From Hyphomicrobiales bacterium (GTDB lineage: Bacteria > Pseudomonadota > Alphaproteobacteria > Rhizobiales > Aestuariivirgaceae): a DNA stretch of 6,996 bases. The notes below the pieces were generated by a model. It searched no databases. It was not told the DNA's origin and worked only from the letters and a program-made list of their open reading frames with translations. A program made the position numbers and the translations under genes. This document shows, piece after piece, positions 1-5,931 of the stretch (position 1 is the first letter of the stretch; every line of letters starts with the position of its first letter). The stretch is from assembly GCA_025362535.1 (NCBI GenBank), contig JANYGE010000069.1, positions 1 through 6,996 on the forward strand. Reading direction: 5' to 3'.

Positions 1-1021
1 AAATTTCGCGGCTACCAAAAAAGGGCAGCACGATTAAGGCCAGGCTCAAGCATAAAAGTGCGGGAAAAACAAAACTGTTCAACATGTGAAACGTGCCAAG
101 AATCTTCGTCACAAGCGGCTGCTGTGAACGCCAAAGCGGCAACAGATTCTTGCGTCCGGTCTCAGCAGCTCCCTTGGTCCATCTGAATTGCTGAACACGA
201 ACCGCACTGATGTCGGCAGGCAATTCGGATGGTGTGGTAATATCCTCAACAAAAACAAACCGCCATCCTTGCAGCTGCGCCCGGAAGCTTAAGTCTAAAT
301 CTTCGGTCAGGCAGTCACTCGACCAGCCCCCGGCCTCGTCAATGGCTTTTCTCCGCCAGATGCCTGCCGTGCCATTGAAATTTATAAAGGCAGCGCAGGC
401 CTGCCTGCCGCCTTGCTCAATTGAAAAATGAGCATCGATGCCAAACGAAAGCAATCTGGTCAAAAGCGATTCATTTCGGTTCATATGTTCCCAGCGGGTT
501 TGCACCATGCCAACATCATCGCTGTTAAAATAACCAAGCACCCTCTTGAGGAAGGAAGGTTGCGGCACAAAGTCAGCATCAAAAATCGCAACATAGTCGC
601 TGTTATCCAGCAATAAACCAGCCTGCAAAGCCCCAGCTTTATAACCTGTTCGCACGGACCGTCTGATGTGCTGAACATTTAAACCCTTGGCAGAGAGTTC
701 TATCGCTTTTGCGGCAATGATGGCGCTGGTCCCATCTGTTGAATCATCAAGGATTTGCACTGTTAAAAGTTCAGCAGGATAATCCAGCATGCCAACAGCC
801 GTGAGCAGACGCTCGACAACGTAGATTTCATTATAAAGCGGGAGTTGCAAAAGAAGTGTCGGCAGGGGACCACGCCACTGCGGTGAGGCTTGCTTGGCCA
901 AGCTTTCCATCGCAGTTTTATGCTTATGATACCGCAGAGCAAGCAGGCTTTGTGAGACTGCGAAGGCGAACACCACTGTCGTCGACAATATTGAAATTGC
1001 GACAATTATAACCTCGAGCAT
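1..1021 (-). CDS. Processive family 2 glycosyltransferase (cellulose synthase/CslA-like), C-terminus cut by window edge
   Basis: Inner-membrane glycosyltransferase that probably polymerises a beta-linked polysaccharide from a nucleotide sugar on the cytoplasmic face. I translated 340 codons from ATG at 1021. Visible in order: an N-terminal membrane segment (about residues 3-29), the GT-A entry motif QLPLYNE (59-65), DDSTDGT (92-98), RTGYKAGAL (124-132), the metal-binding DAD of DADF (148-151), the acceptor-site motif FNGTAGIWRR (215-224), the catalytic-base motif TEDLDLS (239-245) and QQFRW (277-281), the QxxRW signature of processive synthases. Membrane segments begin again near residue 313, and the remaining ones lie beyond position 1. 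A strong AAGGAG sits 4 bases before the ATG, a slightly short spacing that still supports this start. All catalytic motifs are present, so the enzyme looks active. The match to plant CslA mannan synthases and their bacterial relatives is family-level; the product sugar cannot be read from the sequence. Confidence 0.9.
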   Translation of the reverse strand, partial: MLEVIIVAISILSTTVVFAFAVSQSLLALRYHKHKTAMESLAKQASPQWRGPLPTLLLQLPLYNEIYVVERLLTAVGMLDYPAELLTVQILDDSTDGTSAIIAAKAIELSAKGLNVQHIRRSVRTGYKAGALQAGLLLDNSDYVAIFDADFVPQPSFLKRVLGYFNSDDVGMVQTRWEHMNRNESLLTRLLSFGIDAHFSIEQGGRQACAAFINFNGTAGIWRRKAIDEAGGWSSDCLTEDLDLSFRAQLQGWRFVFVEDITTPSELPADISAVRVQQFRWTKGAAETGRKNLLPLWRSQQPLVTKILGTFHMLNSFVFPALLCLSLALIVLPFFGSREI

Positions 1022-1040
1022 ATAGCTCCTTCCCCGTTAT

Positions 1041-1046
1041 ATTATA
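1041..1046 (-). promoter_or_regulatory. Possible -10 element of the glycosyltransferase gene
   Basis: The minus strand reads TATAAT, a perfect sigma-70-type -10 hexamer, 19 bases before the start codon at 1021. It would give a very short leader beginning just before the AAGGAG ribosome-binding site. No good -35 hexamer lies 16-18 bases upstream (AAGTGG at 17), so the promoter may be weak or activator-dependent, or the match may be chance in an AT-rich stretch. Confidence 0.3.
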
Positions 1047-1216
1047 GACCAATCGACAAGTTACCACTTAAAGCCCGTGAACACAAAACATACAACCCCA
1101 TGCATTTTCATGTAATTGCGCGAATTGACCCGCGTTGCATTGGCGCAAGCTGCTTTACCCGGAAAACCCAGATATTAGCGTTATTTTTCAGGATTTTGAT
1201 AAGTAGGTTTTCTTTC

Positions 1217-1250
1217 TTGCCAGCACAAATCCAATCACATATAAGGCCCG
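1217..1250 (+). promoter_or_regulatory. Promoter of tRNA-Phe with GC-rich discriminator
   Basis: TTGCCA (1217-1222) and TATAAG (1240-1245) are separated by exactly 17 bases and lie just before the tRNA, placing the transcription start near 1252. The bases after the -10 element are GGCCCG (1245-1250). A GC-rich discriminator is typical of stable-RNA promoters under stringent (ppGpp/DksA) control; that regulation here is an inference. Confidence 0.6.
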
Positions 1251-1260
1251 ATAAATGTAT

Positions 1261-1336
1261 GCCCGAGTAGCTCAGTTGGTAGAGCAGCGGATTGAAAATC
1301 CGCGTGTCACTGGTTCGATTCCGGTCTCGGGCACCA
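1261..1336 (+). tRNA. tRNA-Phe (anticodon GAA)
   Basis: A complete cloverleaf can be drawn. The acceptor stem is GCCCGAG (1261-1267) with CTCGGGC (1326-1332). The D-stem GCTC/GAGC encloses AGTTGGTA. The anticodon stem GCGGA/TCCGC encloses TTGAAAA with anticodon GAA at 1294-1296, decoding the Phe codons UUC and UUU. The T-arm is ACTGG-TTCGATT-CCGGT. The discriminator is A1333 and CCA is encoded at 1334-1336. All stems pair fully, so the gene looks functional. It is the only clear RNA gene in the window and is read away from the glycosyltransferase gene. Confidence 0.98.
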
Positions 1337-1518
1337 TTTAATTCAATTGCATCGTTTGGTTGCGACTATCTTATCTGCGCTTAGCTTCCCCAGCTGAGCA
1401 TCGCGTAGGATGCTCCGCACCTGTCGGCACCCTGCGGGTTGGTCCAGTCCGGCGTAGCGCCAAGAACTGGTGCTGGGAAATCTTGTTTTCTGTGTTTATT
1501 TCATCTGTGGGGAACGAT
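1337..1518. other. Non-coding stretch after tRNA-Phe with a cluster of hairpins
   Basis: I find no supportable gene here. Three dyads are packed into 78 bases. The first is GAGCATC/GATGCTC (1396-1402 with 1409-1415, loop GCGTAG), extended by GC/GC across one mismatch. The second is ACCC/GGGT (1429-1432 with 1436-1439). The third is nested: CCAGT/ACTGG (1444-1448 with 1466-1470) around GGCG/CGCC (1451-1454 with 1458-1461, loop TAG). GCGTAG occurs in both the first and third hairpins. A T-rich but interrupted stretch (about 1482-1500) follows. The set could act as the tRNA-Phe 3' end or be a copy of a dispersed palindromic (REP-type) repeat. Only a whole-genome comparison could tell. Confidence 0.35.
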
Positions 1519-1602
1519 AAAAAAAGGGGCGGCAAAGTAAATTTGGAGCTGTGCAAGAAGAAGATGGCAGATCTTGCATATACCAATATAACCTTTGTCC
1601 GC
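1519..1602 (-). terminator. Long rod-shaped hairpin with T7 tail, probable intrinsic terminator
   Basis: On the minus strand, GCGGACAAAG (1602-1593) pairs with CTTTGCCGC (1537-1529) with a single bulged A at 1598. Further in, TTGG (1586-1583) pairs with CCAA (1546-1543) and TGCAAGA (1578-1572) pairs with TCTTGCA (1558-1552), about 20 base pairs in all. The base of the stem is followed by CCC and then seven T (1525-1519). The T run lies on the minus-strand side only, which sets the direction: it would end transcription coming from the DUF4242 gene, about 150 bases downstream of its stop codon. The stem is longer than a normal terminator and the CCC separates it from the T run, so it may be the 3' part of a larger RNA. 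Confidence 0.5.
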
Positions 1603-1650
1603 ACCAACCTCAGAAGCCGACCGTAAATAGAATCAAGGCTTTTCGCCCCT
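1519..1650 (-). ncRNA. Candidate structured small RNA or structured 3' UTR
   Basis: This 132-base minus-strand segment can close on itself. AGGG (1650-1647) pairs with CCCT (1528-1525), directly against the T run. AAGCC (1641-1637) pairs with GGCTT (1618-1614). The rod hairpin 1602-1529 forms the third arm. An alternative fold pairs AGGGGCG (1650-1644) with CGCCCCT (1531-1525) and disrupts the base of the rod, so the segment has two competing terminator stems. No conserved SRP, RNase P or tmRNA motif is visible, and I did not recognise a family. I saw no clear promoter of its own; it may be processed from the DUF4242 message. Folding was done by eye. Confidence 0.28.
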
Positions 1651-1722
1651 CGGCCAAAATGGACTTGAACCACGTGCGCTCAAACTTGACATTGAGAGAC
1701 CTACCGGCTGAGGGAAAATATC
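1651..1722 (-). pseudogene. tRNA-like segment, degenerate (acceptor stem lost)
   Basis: On the minus strand a D-arm-like CTCAGCCGGTAGGTC begins near 1712. It is followed by an anticodon-like arm CTCAA/TTGAG (1696-1692 with 1683-1679) with an 8-base loop, then a 4-base variable region CGCA. A T-arm follows with CGTGG (1674-1670), the canonical loop TTCAAGT (1669-1663) and CCATT (1662-1658). Order and spacing are those of a tRNA. The 3' acceptor would be TTGGCCG (1657-1651), but the expected 5' partner reads ATATTTT, so no acceptor stem forms. The loop is one base too long and no CCA follows. It is either a decayed tRNA or a tRNA-like fold in the 3' UTR of the DUF4242 gene; chance cannot be excluded. 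Confidence 0.3.
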
Positions 1723-1733
1723 TGCTCAGCCAG
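1704..1733 (-). other. Hairpin just after the DUF4242 stop codon
   Basis: The minus strand reads CTGGCTGAG (1733-1725), a 12-base loop and CTCAGCCGG (1712-1704). This gives nine base pairs including one G-U wobble, which is a C-A mismatch if read on the plus strand and so favours minus-strand RNA. It starts 14 bases after the stop codon. No T run follows, so it is not a classic intrinsic terminator; it could be a 3'-end stabiliser. Its 3' arm is the same sequence as the D-arm of the tRNA-like segment, so the two folds exclude each other. Confidence 0.4.
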
Positions 1734-1747
1734 AGGCCTCCGCAGCA

Positions 1748-2020
1748 TCACATATGAAAGTAAGGGTCGAGCACTCGAACTTCCGTAATCTTGTCAACAG
1801 GCAAACCATTTTTGGTTGCTACCTTGCGGATCGCTTCCGGTGATGGACCATCATAGATGCAGTATGTGGTCTTCTTGTTTGGGGTTACATAGGAATGGAT
1901 CCAGGTAACTCCTTGTTCTGCATTGGTGCCGATAACCGAGTTCGCTGCTGCGCAACCCTGTTTATTGGGTTCGAGAGCCAGTCCGTCGGGAAAGCTGCGT
2001 TCAATCAAGTATCGTGGCAT
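1748..2020 (-). CDS. DUF4242 (SCO4226-like, nickel-binding family) protein
   Basis: A 90-residue cytoplasmic protein of the DUF4242 family: small ferredoxin-fold proteins whose characterised member, Streptomyces SCO4226, binds nickel. Visible hallmarks are MPRYLIERSF at the N-terminus, VTWIHSYV (38-45, with H42), TYCIYDGPSPEAIR (52-65) and the C-terminal NGLPVDKITEVRVLDPYF (71-88). The length is that of a complete single-domain member, with no signal peptide or membrane segment. An in-frame TTG at 2035 would add five residues, but GGAGGA lies right over it and 7 bases before the ATG at 2020, so I take the ATG. The gene follows the LAL regulator on the same strand with a 111-base gap and probably depends on it. 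Family assignment is firm; the cellular role is unknown. Confidence 0.9.
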   Translation of the reverse strand: MPRYLIERSFPDGLALEPNKQGCAAANSVIGTNAEQGVTWIHSYVTPNKKTTYCIYDGPSPEAIRKVATKNGLPVDKITEVRVLDPYFHM

Positions 2021-2078
2021 TTTATCGTCCTCCAAGTTGATGAAATATTTGCACCACCAGCAGACGACATTGCAAATG

Positions 2079-2102
2079 AGGGCGCATCGGGCGTTCCGCC
2101 CT
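2079..2102 (-). promoter_or_regulatory. Alternative hairpins in the regulator-DUF4242 gap
   Basis: On the minus strand AGGGCG (2102-2097) can pair with CGCCC at 2093-2089 across a three-base loop, or with the more distant CGCCCT at 2084-2079 across 12 bases. The two stems share the same 5' arm and cannot coexist. Placed 59 bases before the DUF4242 start codon, they could mark a weak terminator, a processing site or a leader fold. No T run follows either stem, so read-through is likely. Confidence 0.3.
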
Positions 2103-2131
2103 ATATTGGCCTTACGACATCCCTATTTTCG

Positions 2132-4723
2132 CTAGATAATTCCTCTTTGTAGCGCGATCCGCCCAGCCGCCTTCCGATTGGTTACAGCCAGCTTCGACAA
2201 GACAGAGGAAACATGGTGTCCGACCGTTTTCACAGACAGACGTAATTTCAAGGCAATTTCGCCGTTGGTCAAACCCTGAGTTAAAAGGGGCAATATCTCA
2301 AGTTCCCGTTTGGTCAGGCCAAACGGATTCCCGCGCGTTGTGGACCTGATTCCACGGGGCACATGGCTAGTCCCAGAGAGCCGTATGGTCTGTCTCAGCA
2401 TCGCCGCCGCAGGTTTTGCACCAAGCGCGTCGAATATTTTCAAAGCCTCAAATTGAGCACCAACGTCACCTTCGGCCAGCGCTCGTGCTTGCTCATACGG
2501 GCAACCAAGATGGGACCAACTGTCCGCGGCCTCTCGCCAACTGCCAGCAATCTGAAGTGCGAAAGGCTGTGCCACCCAGTCGGGAACGACAACCATTTCC
2601 TCACAACACATCAGCCAGTAACAAAATTCACCCGTGTGCCAACTGTGCCTTTTAGATTGGGCCAATTTGAATGCTTTGTGTGCTTCTTCCGCTGAAGTTG
2701 CAGCTTCACCTTCTAGCCAAGCAAACTCCGCCCGAGCGGCAAGAACGGGAGCAACACGCTGCAATGTCCCTGATTGAACGGCTAGTTCATATGCCTCATC
2801 AAGGGCAGTTAACGCAGCGGGATCGCCCCTTCTAACTCTTACGCGGCCAAGGGCGATCAGAGCCATAATGCGACTGACAATTGCAAGATTAGTTTGCGCA
2901 AGCGTCATCAATGCCAGATCGGTCGCCTCTTGCCATCTTCCCTGATACATACGTACCAAGGCAAGCCAAGCCGTCATATAATGTTCAGAATGCTCTAGGT
3001 TGGAGTCTCGGGCGAAGGCAATACCTGCTGCCAATTCCCGTTCAGCATCCGCAAACATATAAAGTTCGCCGTAGGATGTGCCGATATTGAGCATCGCCAG
3101 GGCTTTCAAAGATTCCAAATGGTGCTGTTCAGCCAAGGCAATACATCGATTAAGTCTCTTGCGCCCCTCAAGATCGCCGCTAACCAGGATGGCCGTCCCC
3201 ACCGCCAGTTCACCACCTGCAACGGTTTGATTGTCTCCAAGCCGTTCAGCAAGGTCTATGGCTTTGTTTCCCAAGTGCGTCGCAGCAAGCCTGTCGCGAT
3301 CGAGCATCTTAAGATGTGCAGCCATGCGGTAAGCCGACGCTAACTGTTGCGTTTCACCCAATGGTTCAAGAATTTCTATTGCGAGAGTGCAAGCTCCTTG
3401 CGCCTCTGCATCGCGTCCGCTTCTGACCATTGGCCAAGCGAGCTGCGTCATTGCTTCCCCATATTTCAGCGGATTGCCTGAACTGTTCCAAATCTCAGCG
3501 GCTTCCTGAAACGCTGAGCAGGACTCATTCAAATCATCAACGAGTGCACATTCGTCTGCATATTTCATCAATAGACTTCCGCGGGTTTCAGGGGTCTTAT
3601 TTACAGAGAATTTCAAGACGCGTTTGAAATGCGAGGCCGCTTCCCGATGTGCACCGTATTTCTGTGCAGCGTTTGCAGCTGCCATGCCGTAGCGAACCAC
3701 AGCTTCTGCGTCAGATGCTCCCTCCGCATAGTGTGCGATCTGCGCGTAGTCGTTGCGGTTGTCTCTGAGCAATAGCGAGGCGACTTTCAGAACCCTGCGA
3801 TACAAGTTTTGACGCACCCATGGGTCGAAGCTGTAGAGTATAGCTTCGCGAAGCAGTTCGTGGCGAAAAGCTATTACACTATCCTTGACGATCAACAGTC
3901 CGGAATCAATGCTTTCAGATACATCGTTTGCACTGACTTCTAATGTTCCCTGAAGAATTTGAGGTTCAATGCGACTCCCGATCACGGCGGCAACTTCAAC
4001 CAACTCCCTTGCGCTTGGCGATAGCTTAGTCAGGCGGCTCAAGACAATGTCACGGACCGACTCTGGTATTTGCACTTGTATGTTTTGAAGAATTTCAGAA
4101 ACGAATAAAGGGTTCCCTGCGGTTCGCGCATGTAACGTTGCCGCGTCATCGAAGATGCCTGATGAAAGTGTCTGAACGGCTTCGAGGCTCAATTGACTAA
4201 GTTGGATTCGCTTGAATACAGATGATCCCGCAAATCCACCGAGCAGCGATCGAACTGCGCCCAACCGGGGAATTTCGTCGTCGCGGCAAGTGACTATAAA
4301 CAGAACCCGCAATGCCTCAAGCCTGCGCGCAAGATAGCGAATTAGATCGAGTGTCGCATCATCGGCCCAATGTATATCCTCGAATATAAGAACGACAACA
4401 GGCGCGATCGACTGCAATTGATACAGCAAAGTGGGAAACAGCAACGAACGTTGAGTTTCCGCGTCAAGAACACTCGAAAGCTTGCCTCCCAGCTGTTGTG
4501 CAATATCAAATAGCGGTCCAAGTGGTGTCGGTGTCAACAGCGGATCACAATAGCCCCGGAGCACTTGTGCATTTTTGGCTGACGCAGCGAAATGCTCGAC
4601 AAATGAAGTCTTGCCGATGCCCGCCTCTCCGCTGATCAATGCAAGCCTGCCAGCACCAGATTTTGCCGACTCAAAAAGCACTTGTAATGCTGTGAGCTCT
4701 GCTCCTCTTTCAAGTAGTTGCAT
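2132..4723 (-). CDS. LuxR-family transcriptional regulator with N-terminal AAA ATPase (LAL type)
   Basis: An 863-residue cytoplasmic ATP-dependent regulator. The N-terminus LLERGAELTAL is the usual opening of this family and supports the ATG at 4723. Walker A is GEAGIGKT (32-39) and Walker B is VVVLIFED (109-116) followed by HWADD, so an AAA_16/STAND-type ATPase fills roughly residues 1-300. Residues about 330-760 are rich in alternating Ala/Leu helices resembling the TPR-like middle of MalT-type proteins. The C-terminus is a complete LuxR helix-turn-helix from LTKRELEIL (803-811) through TNGEIALKLRLSVKTVGHHV (819-838) to SKLAVTNRKAAGR (843-855). By analogy with MalT, ATP and an unknown ligand would switch it into a DNA-binding oligomer. 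No strong Shine-Dalgarno is spaced well before the ATG (AGGA directly abuts it), suggesting weak translation. The likely target is the downstream DUF4242 gene or its own promoter; this is inference. Confidence 0.93.
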   Translation of the reverse strand: MQLLERGAELTALQVLFESAKSGAGRLALISGEAGIGKTSFVEHFAASAKNAQVLRGYCDPLLTPTPLGPLFDIAQQLGGKLSSVLDAETQRSLLFPTLLYQLQSIAPVVVLIFEDIHWADDATLDLIRYLARRLEALRVLFIVTCRDDEIPRLGAVRSLLGGFAGSSVFKRIQLSQLSLEAVQTLSSGIFDDAATLHARTAGNPLFVSEILQNIQVQIPESVRDIVLSRLTKLSPSARELVEVAAVIGSRIEPQILQGTLEVSANDVSESIDSGLLIVKDSVIAFRHELLREAILYSFDPWVRQNLYRRVLKVASLLLRDNRNDYAQIAHYAEGASDAEAVVRYGMAAANAAQKYGAHREAASHFKRVLKFSVNKTPETRGSLLMKYADECALVDDLNESCSAFQEAAEIWNSSGNPLKYGEAMTQLAWPMVRSGRDAEAQGACTLAIEILEPLGETQQLASAYRMAAHLKMLDRDRLAATHLGNKAIDLAERLGDNQTVAGGELAVGTAILVSGDLEGRKRLNRCIALAEQHHLESLKALAMLNIGTSYGELYMFADAERELAAGIAFARDSNLEHSEHYMTAWLALVRMYQGRWQEATDLALMTLAQTNLAIVSRIMALIALGRVRVRRGDPAALTALDEAYELAVQSGTLQRVAPVLAARAEFAWLEGEAATSAEEAHKAFKLAQSKRHSWHTGEFCYWLMCCEEMVVVPDWVAQPFALQIAGSWREAADSWSHLGCPYEQARALAEGDVGAQFEALKIFDALGAKPAAAMLRQTIRLSGTSHVPRGIRSTTRGNPFGLTKRELEILPLLTQGLTNGEIALKLRLSVKTVGHHVSSVLSKLAVTNRKAAGRIALQRGII

Positions 4724-4776
4724 TCCTGATCGCCTGTTTGGCCCTCTCGACTATGTCTAAAGTTACAACCTACATA

Positions 4777-4800
4777 CGCAGTAATATTGCGGATAACCGC
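4777..4800. promoter_or_regulatory. Dyads upstream of the LAL regulator
   Basis: Two dyads share their middle bases in the 180-base gap between the LysR stop and the LAL start. The first is CGCA...TGCG (4777-4791), an imperfect 15-base dyad centred on AATAT with one mismatched pair. The second is GCGG-ATAA-CCGC (4789-4800). They lie about 55-75 bases before the LAL start codon, where an operator or leader hairpin could sit. I could not place a convincing -35/-10 pair in this gap. Confidence 0.2.
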
Positions 4801-4903
4801 GACATGGTAAAGGCTGCTTTGGGCAACGAGCAGACATGTTTAACGATGGCCTGCGAAGTTGCCAAAGCGGCGACCCCAACAATTTGCGTGATGGTTCTGC
4901 AGT

Positions 4904-5794
4904 TCAAGACACAACCACCTCGCTCAGATAATCGACAAATGCGCGCACTTTGGCAGACAGGAACTTTCGACTGAGATAAATTACGTAGAGATTTAATCCG
5001 TCTACGTTCCAATCGGTGAGGATGCGTACGAGTCGGCCAGCTGCAATATCTTCTTCAACAACGAATGAAGGCTGCATGATGATGCCATAGCCTTGGACGG
5101 CCAATTTACCCAATATGTCACCATTGTTGGCATGAATGCTGGGTTTTATTCGCACTGTTTCTGTTTGGCCGCGTTTGTTTGTCAGTGTCCAGCTGTCACC
5201 CGTCGACAGATAAGTGAAGCTCGTCGTCTGATGTTGTGACAACTCCTGAGGTGAGGTGGGCGTTCCGCGCCGTTTGAGATAGTCGGGAGACGCACAAATT
5301 TCTGCAGAGATAGATCCCAAACGGCGGGATATGACATTGGTAGAAGCAGCTTGACGCCCGATGCGAACCGCAACGTCGATGCCATCATTGGCAAGATCTA
5401 CGAGATGATCAGACAGATCAATGTCCAGTTTCAAGTCTGGATAACGAGCCACAAATCCAGGGAGCCACTGGGATAATTTTGCGATACCGAAAGAGAGTGG
5501 TGCACTGATGCGGAGTAGACCTGATGGCTTAGCCGAATTTTGCCCAGCGATAGCCTCAGCCTCTGATACATCGGCGAAAATGGCTTGAGCACGGTTGAAA
5601 AATTCTTGTCCAACATCGGTCATTGATAATCGCCGCGTTGTACGGTTGAGCAATCTCACACCCAAATGGTCTTCAAGTGCTGCAACATGCCGGGAGATGG
5701 CCGCATTAGAAGTGTCAAGCCGATCAGCGGCGGCAACGAAGCTGCCCGTTTCTACAACAGCAATGTAAACTCGCATGGCTTTCAATGTGTCCAT
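4904..5794 (-). CDS. LysR-family transcriptional regulator (CrgA/DmlR-like subgroup)
   Basis: A 296-residue DNA-binding regulator of normal LysR length. Residues 1-62 form the winged helix-turn-helix: MRVYIAVVETGSFVAAADRL, then the recognition helix in NAAISRHVAALEDHLGVRLL and the wing NRTTRRLSMTDVG. A linker helix (about 63-88) leads to the periplasmic-binding-protein-like effector domain (about 89-292), including LLRISAPLSFG and DVAVRIG as in CrgA/DmlR relatives. GGAG (5803-5800) lies 5 bases before the ATG, supporting this start. The gene diverges from the oxidoreductase gene across 137 bases, the classic LysR arrangement, so that gene is the likely target, with autoregulation probable. 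The ligand is unknown. The LAL gene follows 180 bases downstream on the same strand and is probably separately transcribed. Confidence 0.93.
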   Translation of the reverse strand: MDTLKAMRVYIAVVETGSFVAAADRLDTSNAAISRHVAALEDHLGVRLLNRTTRRLSMTDVGQEFFNRAQAIFADVSEAEAIAGQNSAKPSGLLRISAPLSFGIAKLSQWLPGFVARYPDLKLDIDLSDHLVDLANDGIDVAVRIGRQAASTNVISRRLGSISAEICASPDYLKRRGTPTSPQELSQHQTTSFTYLSTGDSWTLTNKRGQTETVRIKPSIHANNGDILGKLAVQGYGIIMQPSFVVEEDIAAGRLVRILTDWNVDGLNLYVIYLSRKFLSAKVRAFVDYLSEVVVS

Positions 5795-5931
5795 TATTGC
5801 TCCATTGTTTCGATAAATGAGATAATTATATTCTGATAGCGCCGTTTATATCTCTAAACAATGTGAATATATCACCATCAACGGTGTCGCTAATGACACT
5901 GGGCTGAAATCTCAAAGCAAAAGGTAACATC
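5795..5931. promoter_or_regulatory. Divergent promoter/operator region of LysR and oxidoreductase genes
   Basis: This AT-rich spacer carries several dyads: GTGA-N5-TCAC (5863-5875), CACC-N6-GGTG (5873-5886) and the perfect GTGTC-N6-GACAC (5884-5899). They sit 33-69 bases before the oxidoreductase start and are candidate LysR binding sites. For the LysR direction a perfect TATAAT lies on the minus strand at 5830-5825, with no good -35 hexamer. For the plus direction TTTATA (5845-5850), a 17-base gap and TATATC (5868-5873) is the best pair, overlapping the first dyad. TTGTTT (5805-5810), 16 bases and TATATT (5827-5832) is an alternative. The dyads are seen directly; which one binds the regulator is inference. 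Confidence 0.5.

Noticed and set aside
1529..1606. A tRNA-sized plus-strand segment ending in CCGCACCA, suggesting a second tRNA
   Set aside because: The ends pair only with a bulge, there is no T-loop (GTTCRA) and no D- or anticodon-arm of the right form. The pairing is better explained by the minus-strand rod hairpin with its T run.
1360..1673. Overlapping open frames on both strands (plus 1360-1626, minus 1371-1673, plus 1551-1757)
   Set aside because: None has a good ribosome-binding site or a family-like protein, they overlap one another, and the bases are better explained by RNA-type dyads.
1337..1747. Genomic island inserted at tRNA-Phe
   Set aside because: No integrase is present and I found no second copy of the tRNA 3' end in the window; the tRNA is intact, but nothing marks an island boundary here.
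2021..2035. TTG at 2035 as start of the DUF4242 protein
   Set aside because: GGAGGA lies immediately over and after that codon and is ideally placed for the ATG at 2020, where family similarity also begins.
4738..5012. Open frames on both strands across the LysR-LAL gap
   Set aside because: They overlap the 3' end of the LysR gene, oppose each other and show no family-like sequence; they look like shadows plus random spacer.
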